The notes beneath the pieces are model-generated. The model was not told where the DNA came from. It saw only the letters and a list, made by a program, of their open reading frames with translations, and searched no databases. This document shows, piece by piece, positions 5,614-14,700 of a stretch of DNA of 23,431 bases. How positions within the stretch are numbered: the stretch's first letter is position 1; each line of letters starts with the position of its first letter. The position numbers and the translations under genes were made by a program. Source of the DNA: a virus; the IMG/VR virus record IMGVR_UViG_3300042540_000114, positions 1 through 23,431 of that record; one strand, written 5' to 3'.

Positions 5614-6013
5614 TATCTGCAAGAAATGCAAATGGTACAACGACGGGTGGTGCGGCACGCCCGTAATCGGCAACACCGTAGAACCCGAAGAAAACAACGT
5701 GACGTACTACAAAGAAAAGATACGCCTGTGCGGTTGTCACATGCCAACAAAGGTAATGTTTAGATTTACATCCTGCCCGGCACATAAATGGCACGCATTG
5801 AACTGGAGTAAACGTGAGATAGCACAGCTCGATGTATTCATAGCAGGTCTAATAGGTGCGCATAAAATAGAGCAGGTAGATATCAATGAACTTTATGCGT
5901 GGTATTCTAAGATTACAGGTACATTACAATTACCATCACAGTGCCCGTCCTGCATCCGTGACCTTATCAAAGAGTTCAGACGCCAACTAGGTAAACAACA
6001 AGATAAAAAATAA
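5567..6013 (+). CDS. Cys-rich putative Zn-binding phage protein (148 aa)
   Basis: The N-terminal 75 residues hold six cysteines: Cys18 and Cys21 (ICKKC), Cys29 (WCGTP), Cys55 and Cys57 (LCGCHMPTK) and Cys70 (SCPAHKW). This order, C-x2-C ... C ... CGC ... CP...W, is a recurring Zn-ribbon-like domain in Bacteroidota phages. A further pair, Cys126 and Cys129 (QCPSC), lies before a basic C-terminus. It starts within the last 47 bases of the sigma-like gene in another frame, implying coupled translation. The known proteins of this type lack a defined function; a role in transcription control or packaging is conceivable. Confidence 0.7.
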   Translation: MFNFNVHPAIQQERLNICKKCKWYNDGWCGTPVIGNTVEPEENNVTYYKEKIRLCGCHMPTKVMFRFTSCPAHKWHALNWSKREIAQLDVFIAGLIGAHKIEQVDINELYAWYSKITGTLQLPSQCPSCIRDLIKEFRRQLGKQQDKK

Positions 6014-6018
6014 ACGTT

Positions 6019-6159
6019 ATGCCATTACCAACACCAACAACAGACGAATCAAAGAGCGCATTCATCGCACGCTGCATGAGTGATGCAAAGACCACAGCAG
6101 AATACCCCCTCACACAGCAACGTCTTGCAGTTTGCATTGTGCAGTATGAAGCTAAATAA
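6019..6159 (+). CDS. Small conserved phage protein (46 aa), ESK-x-x-F-x-x-RCM type
   Basis: A 46-aa protein with the pattern ESKSAFIARCMSD, then EYPLTQQRLAVCIVQYE. This matches a small motif domain seen widely in phages, often written ES-x-x-x-F-x-x-RCM ... FP-x-x-x-QR-x-AVC-x-x-x-W, found as stand-alone proteins or attached to head proteins. It starts five bases after the TAA of the upstream gene. The two Cys and the frequent head-module location are known for the type, but the function is not. Confidence 0.68.
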   Translation: MPLPTPTTDESKSAFIARCMSDAKTTAEYPLTQQRLAVCIVQYEAK

Positions 6160-6178
6160 CAATATCTTATTGAAATAA

Positions 6179-6463
6179 ATGGAAAAGACACGCAACGAGA
6201 AAGGCCACCTCTTACCAGGGCATGGTGGTCTAAAACCTAAAGGAGCAGTTAGCGAAAAGACAAAGATGTGGGAGCAGCTCGGTGAATGGTTCGTAGCCGA
6301 AGGTGCGCAAAAGTGTATGCGCATTATGAATGATATGGAGGATGAAGAATACATCAAACACTACACTGCGCTACTTGAATACTTCAAACCAAAGCAGGCC
6401 CGCATAACGCATAGCGGCGATGAAAAAGCCCCTGTTATTATTCAGGTGCATTCAGACTTGTAA
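6179..6463 (+). CDS. Terminase-small-subunit-like protein (94 aa)
   Basis: A 94-aa protein with a flexible basic N-terminus ending in GLKPKGAVSEKTK, a pattern typical of Bacteroidota phage terminase small subunits and related DNA-binding proteins (x-P-x-GRPKGS-x-x-x-T). It is followed by helices (WEQLGEWFVAEGA, IKHYTALLEYFKPK) and a short tail ARITHSGDEKAPVIIQVHSDL-like, comparable to the end segment of small subunits. If correct, it would recognise the packaging site and feed DNA to TerL, which in this genome lies about 5.5 kb away on the opposite strand. Only the motif style supports this; no homology search was possible. Confidence 0.55.
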   Translation: MEKTRNEKGHLLPGHGGLKPKGAVSEKTKMWEQLGEWFVAEGAQKCMRIMNDMEDEEYIKHYTALLEYFKPKQARITHSGDEKAPVIIQVHSDL

Positions 6464-6498
6464 CAAAAACACCACAAAAACTACAATACAATAGCAGC

Positions 6499-7104
6499 AT
6501 GAAGATTAAAGTAAACATAGCAGCGAACGCAAAGGCCGTCACACTTGCCCAATACATCGACTATCAGAACGCAGTTGATGCTTCGGAGCGTGTGCGAGTG
6601 ATCACTGGCAAAAACATGGATAGCATCAAACTATTACAGGCAAATGTGATTGATGAAATCATCATGAGGTTTGAAGCTGCAATCCAGTTAGGCACGGATA
6701 CATTCGAACACAAGGTGCGCATTGGTGCGATTGAATTAGGTTTCATTCCTGACCTCACACAAATGACCTTCGGTGAATACGTCGACCTAGATTCAAACTG
6801 CAACAACCTGTATAAGGATGGCAAGTTGAACGCTAACGCAGCACTCAAGATGATGGCTATCCTATACCGTCCAGTAGTGGCGAAATGGGCAGGACGCTAT
6901 GACATTGAAAAGTATGATAGCACCAAAGTGGGCAGGTATATAGATAGCGTGAAGCAACTCACCCTCGACCATGTACTGAATGTGCTGCTTTTTTTTTCAA
7001 GTTTAGAACAGGAACTATACGGCAGTTCCCTAGACTATTTGGCAAAAGAGATAACGGAGATAGTGACGGAAGCGGCGAAGATGAATACACTCCAGAAGGC
7101 CTAG
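6499..7104 (+). CDS. Tail-assembly-chaperone-like protein, short form (201 aa)
   Basis: A 201-aa soluble helical protein that starts with a beta strand (MKIKVNIAA) and a helix TLAQYIDYQNAVD, followed by VRVITGKNMDSIKLL and a long helical part. Such sequence heads Bacteroidota phage tail-assembly chaperones. It ends at TAG 7102-7104. Inside it, nine T at 6989-6997 provide a -1 slippery site, and the -1 frame is open from there to 7271. This copies the gpG/gpGT logic of lambda tail chaperones: the short form in excess, the long form carrying a second domain. It is placed at the head of the tail genes, 8 kb from the tape measure, which is unusual. Confidence 0.65.
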   Translation: MKIKVNIAANAKAVTLAQYIDYQNAVDASERVRVITGKNMDSIKLLQANVIDEIIMRFEAAIQLGTDTFEHKVRIGAIELGFIPDLTQMTFGEYVDLDSNCNNLYKDGKLNANAALKMMAILYRPVVAKWAGRYDIEKYDSTKVGRYIDSVKQLTLDHVLNVLLFFSSLEQELYGSSLDYLAKEITEIVTEAAKMNTLQKA

Positions 7105-7271
7105 ATGTATACGGTTGGTTTCACATCATTGAAGTGCTAGCTGACCGGGACATAACAAAGTTTGACATGGTCACAGACCGAAGAGCGTATGAGGTGTTTA
7201 CACACTTGACATATTTAGCCGACTATGTGCAAGTGCAGAAAATTGAAATGAAAAAAAGGAACAGGCAATGA
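6499..7271 (+). CDS. Tail-assembly-chaperone-like protein, -1 frameshift form (about 257 aa)
   Basis: Slipping by -1 on T-TTT-TTT (6990-6996) would join 166 residues of the zero frame to 91 residues of the -1 frame. The extension is acidic and flexible first (GDSDGSGEDEY), then a compact helical domain: VYGWFHIIEVLADRDITKF, then RAYEVFTHLTYLADYVQ and a basic end. This stretch has no ATG, GTG or TTG in a place that would give an independent gene of sensible size, yet it is open for over 270 bases and its TGA overlaps the next ATG (ATGA), so it must be translated by some route. A true T10 run in place of T9 would give a direct fusion instead. Confidence 0.6.
6989..6997 (+). promoter_or_regulatory. 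T9 slippery site for -1 frameshifting
   Basis: Nine consecutive T are read in frame zero as CTT TTT TTT TCA. The heptamer T-TTT-TTT at 6990-6996 is a canonical X-XXY-YYZ site at which both tRNAs can re-pair after moving one base back. I did not find a clear stem-loop directly after it. Confidence 0.6.
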
Positions 7272-9967
7272 ACAGTTACAATTACAGCTACAACGTTCTT
7301 ATCAACCGACTAGAAGCATTTGCCGCTGGTCACTTGCTTATCAAAAGGTTCACGCATGGTCAGATTGACTTAGCGGATATGGATCAAAATGAGCAGTATC
7401 CATTCATGCACGTTGTGCCGAATAACATCAAACCTGTTGAGGGCGGTATGCAGTTTGATTTTCAAATCTTATTTGCAGACATACCACGCGATAAAGAGAC
7501 AAAGGCAGAATACCAGCGCGAAGTCATCAGCGACTGCGTGCGTCTTGCACAGGACTTAATTGCCGAAGTTAAGAACGGTCTTATACTGTTTGGCTTCGAT
7601 GTGCAACTAGTCACGCCTCCTGTTATCGAGCCATTCGTTGAAGAATACAAAAACACTTTGACGGGTGTTTCATTCAGCTTGCAGCTCGAAGTTCCGTGGG
7701 ACTGGAGTGCGTGCGATATTCCTGCTGTGTGGTCGGTTGGTGGTACGTCATCGGGCGGCACTGGCAATGCATACGGCATTACGCTAAAAACAAACGGCGT
7801 CAACAATGCAGTACAAAACATACTTGACTTAGTTGCCGGGACGAATATCACAATAACAGATAACGGAGATGGGTCTGTAACGTTTGATGCATCAGGTGGT
7901 GGTGGTGCTACGGTCTACGTCTCAACCGAATTCAACGTTAATCACACCACAGCCACAGGCAATCAATATGTGATAGGCGACCGTGTATGGTACAACGGCA
8001 ACGTGTATGCGTGTATAGCTAACAACGATTCACTACTGCCAACGAATGCGGCCTACTGGACATTGCAAGGTGCAGGATTCAGACTGCGTCAAAGCCCCGT
8101 AGATTGGAACGCAACAAGTGGAGATTACCAAATACTCAACAAGCCAGCTATCCCAAGTGCGCAAGGTCTGCAGGATGTCATCACTACCGACCCTGTATTG
8201 ACTACTAGCAACACAATAGACTGCGGCACTAATGGTATTGAGTTTGACAATGCTTCAAACTTTCAGGTTAACTCATCAAATAAAATCAACCTTGAAGTTG
8301 TTACGGCTGAGATTGGTGTTGACACAAACTCTGTTACTTTACAAAAGGCAACGGGCACAGTTCAGACGCAAGTTACAGTTGATACCGTAAAAGCAGCAAT
8401 GGCTGCAACGGATTCAAGTGCATCAAACACTACCTCGTTTACTTTGGCTCCAAACTCGGCTCGATTAGTTACGCCGAACGTTAATGATTCAGTAGCTACG
8501 GTAGGGCAGGTTTTGACACTTAGCAACGCTGCAACAGGTGAAGTTGAATTCACAACAGTTGGCGGTGGTGGTGGTGGCACAGTGACCAGCGTGGCACTTA
8601 CGATGCCTTCCGCATTTGCTGTAACAGGTTCGCCCATAACAACAGCCGGCACACTTGCGGTAACAGGTGCGGGACTTGCAACGCAATACGTGCGCGGTGA
8701 TGGGCAGCTAGCCAACTTCCCTACAACAAGTGGCGGCGGTTCATCGGTTAGTTACTACCTCAACGGCTCAATCAATCAAGGTGTGATAGGTGGAAGCACG
8801 TACTACCAAATGAGCAAGACTGCAGTGTTTGGAGCAGGCACTGACTTCACACGAACCAATGCGGCAGGTAATGGATTAATAGCGCAATTCATCACCGATG
8901 TCAATGATCCAAATGTGTTGCTTGTGCCCGGTGGTAACTTCAACCTTGAACTTTATTTTAGTGCGTCATCAAGTGGTGGCACGCCTTCATTCTACGTAGA
9001 GTTATACAAGTATGATGGCAGCACATTCACGCTGTTGGCTACGGATGTTGCAACGCCTGAAGGCATTACGCAGGGCACAGTAATAGACGCATATTTCACA
9101 GCACTGGCAGTACCTGCTACGGTTATGACCTTAACTGATAGACTTGCGCTGCGTGTATTCGTTACGACATCAGGCCGCAACCTAGTTCTACACACCGAGG
9201 ATAACCATTTATCTCAGGTTATAACCACACTAAGCACAGGTGTTAATGCAATCAATGGCCTAACAGCACAGGTGCAAAACCTAGCCACAGGCACAGCAGG
9301 AAGTGATTTTGCAATCAGTAGCGCAGGCAGTACACACACATTCAACCTGCCCACTGCATCAGCTGCAAATCGCGGTGCGTTAAGCAGTGCTGACTGGTCA
9401 ACAGTTATCGGCACGCAGAACAGCATCGGATTGACTACGGTAGGTACTAACCTTGCCACACTGCCCAATCCTAGCGACATACGCTATTTACGCATCAACG
9501 CAGACAACACAGTGAGCGCATTGACGCTTGCACAATTGAAGACAGACCTCTCACTAGGTTCAGATATTTCGGTGGTGCTAGGTTCAAACGTTACCAACGT
9601 GGGCACTGGCTTTGAAGATGTCACGGGGTTATCTTTTGCGGTTACTGCAAACAAGACATACAAGTGGCGTGCAACGCTTAGCTACGCAGCTACGGCTGCA
9701 ATCACAGTGACATCAAACGGGCCAACTACCTCACTTAATAATGCACGCTTCACTACGTCACTCTTAGCAACTACTAATGGCATAAGTAATCAAACAGCAT
9801 ACGATGCAGGATCTAACGCGGCAGGCGCTAATAATGGTTTAGTCACTGCAGACGGCATCTTTCGCGTGACTGCCTCAGGGACTTGGACGTTACGTTTTAG
9901 ATGTGCAACGGCTGGACTGTTCACAATCAGAGCAGGCAGCGTACTTGAATATTCAGAAGTATTATAA
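7268..9967 (+). CDS. Tail-completion-like domain fused to a long fiber-like region (899 aa)
   Basis: Residues 1-155 (starting NSYNYSYNVLINRLEAFA and ending PWDWSACDIPAVW) form a domain usually found as a separate small tail-terminator or neck protein in Bacteroidota phages. From about 165 the protein changes to fiber-type sequence: GTNITITDNGDGSVTF, Gly linkers, a carbohydrate-binding-like module with VWYNGNVYACIANND and a Trp (about 225-265), a GTVTSVALTMP repeat typical of tail fibers, Thr/Ala-rich beta segments and a C-terminal beta sandwich (about 770-899). It is probably a virion protein that reaches the cell surface. The fusion of a terminator-like head to a fiber is odd. ATGA overlap upstream and TAATG downstream link it to its neighbours. 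Confidence 0.68.
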   Translation: MNSYNYSYNVLINRLEAFAAGHLLIKRFTHGQIDLADMDQNEQYPFMHVVPNNIKPVEGGMQFDFQILFADIPRDKETKAEYQREVISDCVRLAQDLIAEVKNGLILFGFDVQLVTPPVIEPFVEEYKNTLTGVSFSLQLEVPWDWSACDIPAVWSVGGTSSGGTGNAYGITLKTNGVNNAVQNILDLVAGTNITITDNGDGSVTFDASGGGGATVYVSTEFNVNHTTATGNQYVIGDRVWYNGNVYACIANNDSLLPTNAAYWTLQGAGFRLRQSPVDWNATSGDYQILNKPAIPSAQGLQDVITTDPVLTTSNTIDCGTNGIEFDNASNFQVNSSNKINLEVVTAEIGVDTNSVTLQKATGTVQTQVTVDTVKAAMAATDSSASNTTSFTLAPNSARLVTPNVNDSVATVGQVLTLSNAATGEVEFTTVGGGGGGTVTSVALTMPSAFAVTGSPITTAGTLAVTGAGLATQYVRGDGQLANFPTTSGGGSSVSYYLNGSINQGVIGGSTYYQMSKTAVFGAGTDFTRTNAAGNGLIAQFITDVNDPNVLLVPGGNFNLELYFSASSSGGTPSFYVELYKYDGSTFTLLATDVATPEGITQGTVIDAYFTALAVPATVMTLTDRLALRVFVTTSGRNLVLHTEDNHLSQVITTLSTGVNAINGLTAQVQNLATGTAGSDFAISSAGSTHTFNLPTASAANRGALSSADWSTVIGTQNSIGLTTVGTNLATLPNPSDIRYLRINADNTVSALTLAQLKTDLSLGSDISVVLGSNVTNVGTGFEDVTGLSFAVTANKTYKWRATLSYAATAAITVTSNGPTTSLNNARFTTSLLATTNGISNQTAYDAGSNAAGANNGLVTADGIFRVTASGTWTLRFRCATAGLFTIRAGSVLEYSEVL

Positions 9968-10479
9968 TGGACGAATACGAGGCACTACTAAACGAATATG
10001 CGGCAACTGTTGTCGAGCGTGCGCAATCAAACCTGCGCATCAAACGCCGCGTGCGTGGTAAGGTGGTCAATCGTGTAGCATCGGGCACATTGCTTAACTC
10101 GCTTACGTACAAACTGCGCATACGTTACAACAAGCCGACGATTGACTTTACAGTAAAAGATGCTGCGGGCAAGTATGCAGATGTGATTGAGTATGGCAGA
10201 ACACCCGGTGCGAAGATGCCACCTGTTAAAGCGATTGAGCAGTGGATAAGAATCAAACCACTCAAACTACGTAACAGACAAGGCGAGTTCATCAAGGCTA
10301 CCGAAAGTGCAATCAAGTCCGCAGCGTTTGCCATTGCCAAAAGCATTGGCGAAAATGGTATAGAAGGCATCAGTTACTACCAAGACGCAATCAATGATAC
10401 ATGGCCCGATTACAGTGAGCAATTATTTCAGGCATATGCCAAAGGTGTTGAACAAAGATTTCTACTAAATTTTAGATAA
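9967..10479 (+). CDS. HK97 gp10-like neck / tail completion protein (170 aa)
   Basis: The protein resembles the HK97 gp10 family, which joins tail and head. Visible signs: a basic segment with VRGKVVNRVASGTLLNSLTY (residues about 28-47), a beta region, then YADVIEYGRTPGAKMPPV at 69-86, the family's F-x-E-x-G-x-x-PG-x-x-PP-V pattern, directly followed by AIEQWI and the region with AIAKSIGENGIEGISYYQ, typical of the C-terminal helices. Length is normal. It starts on the TAATG junction with the fiber-like gene and ends on another TAATG with the next tail gene. Confidence 0.78.
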   Translation: MDEYEALLNEYAATVVERAQSNLRIKRRVRGKVVNRVASGTLLNSLTYKLRIRYNKPTIDFTVKDAAGKYADVIEYGRTPGAKMPPVKAIEQWIRIKPLKLRNRQGEFIKATESAIKSAAFAIAKSIGENGIEGISYYQDAINDTWPDYSEQLFQAYAKGVEQRFLLNFR

Positions 10480-11765
10480 TGGCAATAACTATCGAAGACC
10501 AGCCGTATGCGTGGAGCGCAAGAGGGCAAAAGCTTATGATTGTAGCGTCGAGTGATGAGACCGCACAAGACGGTTTTCAATACGGCGTGACCGTGACCAA
10601 CAATACCACATCGCAGGTGTTCAACTTTTACATCTCACCCGCAATTGATGACCGTTTGTATTTCGATTTGCAGTCACTGATTCAACTGCGTAATGAAGAA
10701 GCGCAAGGCACGCAGCTGCACAACTTAGATACTGGCACGCTCGATGACACATCGACTTGGAATAGTCTTGACTTTTCAATAGCTGAATGGTGGATAGTTA
10801 GCGGCATACTAACTGAAGCGGAAGGCAGCAGTGTAGACGGGGATGAGATACTTGTAGACAATCAATACTACCAACCAACCGACGGCTATAAACCAAACCC
10901 CGAAACGGGTGCAGCAAATGTCAAGTTTTCCTTGACTAATGCATCTTCACTTGTAATGAGTGATAGGCCCATCACAACAAAGTACCCACCCATCTTTGCA
11001 ACTTGGGGAATCACAGCGGGCAAGGTTGCAATCGCTGTGCGTGAAGAAGACTATGGATTGCTATACGTGCCGGGCAATGCTGACTATCTAAGCAACAACG
11101 CAGCGCATACGTGTACGGTCACTATGTTTCCAGCGGTTGGTTTTAGTGTTGCAAGTGATATCGTTCTAAATGATTACAACGTTGAGGGCTTGCCTGTTTT
11201 TCCTGCAAACCTTAACGATCGCACAGGGGTATTCTTGCCGAAGCCAAATCTATTCCCAAACTGGAAATACTACCGCGTTCGTATCAACAACGCCGCAAGC
11301 AGTCAAGTATCCGTTGACTATATTTTTTGGAATGAATGTGTGTACGGTAACTGTGAATGCAATTGGCCTAATGTGCGCCTTGCATGGGTAGGTGCTCGCG
11401 GCGGTTATGAATACTTCAACTTTAAAAAGAAATCAGAATACACTACCGAGGTTGACCGCAAACTTTACAAGCGCCCGCTGTTCAATAATTCACCAACTAT
11501 CTTCTACGCAAACGACCGCGGCCTTAACCAGCGCACTAACTTAGCGCAACGCATATTGACCGTGACTAGCGACTACATCACGCAAGATGAATTCATATAC
11601 CTGCGTGGTTTAATTGTAAGCAATCAGGTGCATCTATTAAATGATGACGGTACATACATAGCTGTAAACATAGATGACACGTCCTACGTTGAGAAGCGCA
11701 CGTACGATGGCAAGCTTTACAACTTGACGCTCAAAGTAAGAATGGCAAACGAATACTGGACATAA
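10479..11765 (+). CDS. Tail tip / distal-tail-like structural protein (428 aa)
   Basis: A 428-aa beta-rich protein without signal peptide or membrane segment. Its C-terminal half contains a conserved segment LAWVGARGGYEYFNFKKKSE followed by VDRKLYKRPLF; W-x-x-x-x-GG-x-x-x-F-x-F is recurrent in tail proteins that Bacteroidota phages encode just before the large tail-tip protein. A four-Cys stretch (ECVYGNCECNW) lies just ahead and could bind metal. Gene order (gp10-like, this protein, 1070-aa tail protein, tape measure) supports a Dit-like or tail-tip role; this is inference from order and style rather than from a proven fold. Confidence 0.65.
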   Translation: MAITIEDQPYAWSARGQKLMIVASSDETAQDGFQYGVTVTNNTTSQVFNFYISPAIDDRLYFDLQSLIQLRNEEAQGTQLHNLDTGTLDDTSTWNSLDFSIAEWWIVSGILTEAEGSSVDGDEILVDNQYYQPTDGYKPNPETGAANVKFSLTNASSLVMSDRPITTKYPPIFATWGITAGKVAIAVREEDYGLLYVPGNADYLSNNAAHTCTVTMFPAVGFSVASDIVLNDYNVEGLPVFPANLNDRTGVFLPKPNLFPNWKYYRVRINNAASSQVSVDYIFWNECVYGNCECNWPNVRLAWVGARGGYEYFNFKKKSEYTTEVDRKLYKRPLFNNSPTIFYANDRGLNQRTNLAQRILTVTSDYITQDEFIYLRGLIVSNQVHLLNDDGTYIAVNIDDTSYVEKRTYDGKLYNLTLKVRMANEYWT

Positions 11766-11766
11766 C

Positions 11767-14700
11767 ATGAATGGAGAGGTAAGTTTAATAGTACGGAGCG
11801 TAGAAAGTCCGATAGGCAATACATCCCTGTTTTACTCAGCGGGTGCTGCTGTATTTCCAACGTTTGATGTATTCATAGTTGGCAATGTGACACAGTACAT
11901 TGGTTTCAATGTGACTATCACTGGTCCTACATCAGGTCTTATCGGCACATTTAAACTACTGAGCGCAGCATGGGATGGGTCACTACTTTCCAATAATTGC
12001 ATCTTTGAAGGGTGGACACCTACACTCGGTGAATCTTTGAACTTTGATATACTTGGAACTCCCGGTGTTGAATCTTACCTAGACCTATTCGAGAATGAAA
12101 GCATCAGCCAAAATTGGCGTTATACTGACCTGAATAATTTCACTTCATTAGGTGCATTCAGCCGTGAGTTTCGTGTGCCTTATACCGACCGCAATCAACT
12201 TGCACTAGGTGCATTGTTTGATGTCAACTATGACGGCGGCGTGAACAACTACTTTCACTACAAACTGCCTTCGGAGATTCGCGTTGATACGCTGCCCATC
12301 GCAAAAGGTTACGTGCGTGTGCGCAAGGTGTACCAGCAGCAGGGCAAAATCAATGAGATTGAATTAGCGTTCTATGCAGAAACGCCTGACCTGTTTAAGA
12401 CAATCGGCGAAAAGAAACTTAAAGACCTTAGCGACCTGCCCAATCTCAACGAGGTTGTGAAGTTTGACAACGTCACAATTACAACACCCGAACGCGTTTG
12501 GTCGTTGATTGATCGCGGGCAACTTTGGAGTGAACAAGGACAACCCGGCACGCGAAGAATTAGCGATTCAACCACGCCGTTATTTGCAGTTGATTTAACA
12601 CCTGCTGTAAGATGGGACTATTTGCTAGAACAAATCATAGCAGATGCGGGCTTTGAACTTGAAGCTTCATCATTATTGACCATTCTTGCAGGGTATCACA
12701 TGCCGTGGTTAAATAAAAGTTTTTTAGATACTGATGACCTAGGTAGTCAATATGCCTTTAGAGCCTATAATTCAACGACTATATCATTGCCAAATGCTAG
12801 TGGAGTTATATCTAATTTTTTAACTTATAATTCCCTCACAGAAGCCTTTGACAATAACGCAAATTTTGATGCGGCTACTGGAGTATATACCGCACCGGGT
12901 GGAGGGCTGTACACATTCCATTTTTGCTTCCCAGTGCAGACTACTGGTTATACGGGGGCAGGTACTCATACAAGGTTTTTAATTTATTTTACAATAGACG
13001 GTGTTGATTATTTCCATACTGACTTTTTTTATCAAAGTTCTTTAACTATTGATTTCATTTATGGCTTCAACTTTCCTACTGGCACTACTTTACAGGTCAA
13101 GTTTCGTAGGGAAATAGGGTATTATAGTGCCTTAGATAATGGATGGATTGTTGCGGGTGATGGTACTGTATCAGTTTTAGCAGGCAATGGTGATTTAGGT
13201 AATGCTATGTTTGAATTGGTGGGTACAAAATTTAAGTATGGATCAACATTTATTTACAACTTGAACGCACCCGACATGCGTCAGATTGATTTTTTGAATG
13301 ATGTGATTAAGATGCACAACTGTGCCATTGTTGCTGACCGCACAAATCCAAACAAAATAAGTATTGTGCCGTATAATAGCTATGTAGGCAGTGGCAATCA
13401 ATTAGACTGGAACGCAAAGCTTGACATCAGCAAAGACATCACCATCTACGCTACCACAGAACTGCAAAAAAACAAAACTACATTTACTTACACAGCTGGT
13501 GAAGACTATTTAGGAAAGCTATACAAGGACAATAACCGTACTTACGGTGAATATAAGGCCGAAGGTTACACGGTGAATCCTGATGTGCCTATCAGTTCAT
13601 TTGTGACGGGAGATAACACTGTGCAACTCATCACACGCAGCACACCATCGGGCAATATTCCCGGCACACCGTATCCAATTCCGCAATTCATAAACAATCA
13701 AAACGAGTTTGTTGTGCCTGGTCCGCGTGCATTATTTGCTTCAACGGCATTTAATATTCAATTATTTGATGATAGCGTAGGAGTTGAGGCTGCTGTGCTG
13801 ACTGCTGTATCAAGCCTAACAAATTACAGCGTAGCACAAGCTACGATTACCGACTTTGACTTAAACTTTGCGCCTGAGATTCCACCGTTTCAGATTAACG
13901 CTAACCCATACAACAACCTGTTCAACTTGTATTGGCGTAATGCGATGAATGAATTGTATTCGCCCAATGCGCGAATCATGGAGGCATACTTTGCGCTTGA
14001 TTTGACTGACATTCTCACCTTTCAGTTTAGCGATATTTTGTACGTCAATAACGCACAGTGGCGCATTCTTGAGGTTAGCGATTACAAGGTTGGTCAGTTT
14101 GAGTCAACCAAAGTAAAGTTGATTAAATACATTGACAGTGAAGCAGACTGTTCAGGCACACCTGACTCAATCAACATCAATGGCACTGTAAACTTTATTG
14201 ACGGGGCAGGTGACCCAGTAGCAGCCACACAAAGTTGTTGTGTGCGTTATGGCTATGAATGGAGTGAAAGCGATGGGGAGTGCTATGCGTTCAATAACCA
14301 AGGTGATAGACCAACCAATGGCATCACAGGAACTAATACAGCACCAATTCCACGCAATGCAACCACGCAGCCTATTGATGGTAATTCACGCAGCGTGCAG
14401 CAAGGTGTTGAACTATCAATAGCAGATGGCAACAACAACATGCTTGCCGTAGGTGATGCACTAAAGTTGACAGAACCCGTGCGAGGCAATACCATGCTTG
14501 GCAAAAACGTGCTGACTACTTTGCCGGGTATGCACGTTGGCGGTGGATGGAAGCTTGACGATCGCACACAAGCCGAAGGAGGTACGCAGTACGGTGTGAT
14601 TTTATTTGGTAGCAAGGATGTACTAGCAACTAGTGGTGATATCATTCAGCCAACCGTTGAGAATACAGCGGCGCATTTGAATATTCCCGATGATAGCTTT

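Noticed and set aside
7104-7268. A separate small gene between the chaperone-like gene and the fiber gene
   Set aside because: The open frame has no suitable start codon; the ATG at 7105 leads to a stop after a few codons in another frame. The -1 frameshift explains it better.
8555-8580. Simple GGT/GGC repeat as a phase-variable tract
   Set aside because: It codes for a Gly linker in frame and changes by whole codons would only alter linker length.
8489-8715. Long reading frames on the minus strand in the fiber gene, one Cys-rich
   Set aside because: They are antisense to Thr/Gly/Ala-rich codons of a real gene; the Cys/Thr/Arg content is a mirror of that composition.
9550-9967. Diversity-generating retroelement target at the end of the fiber gene
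   Set aside because: No reverse transcriptase or template repeat is visible in the window, and no AAC/AAY-rich variable patch stands out.
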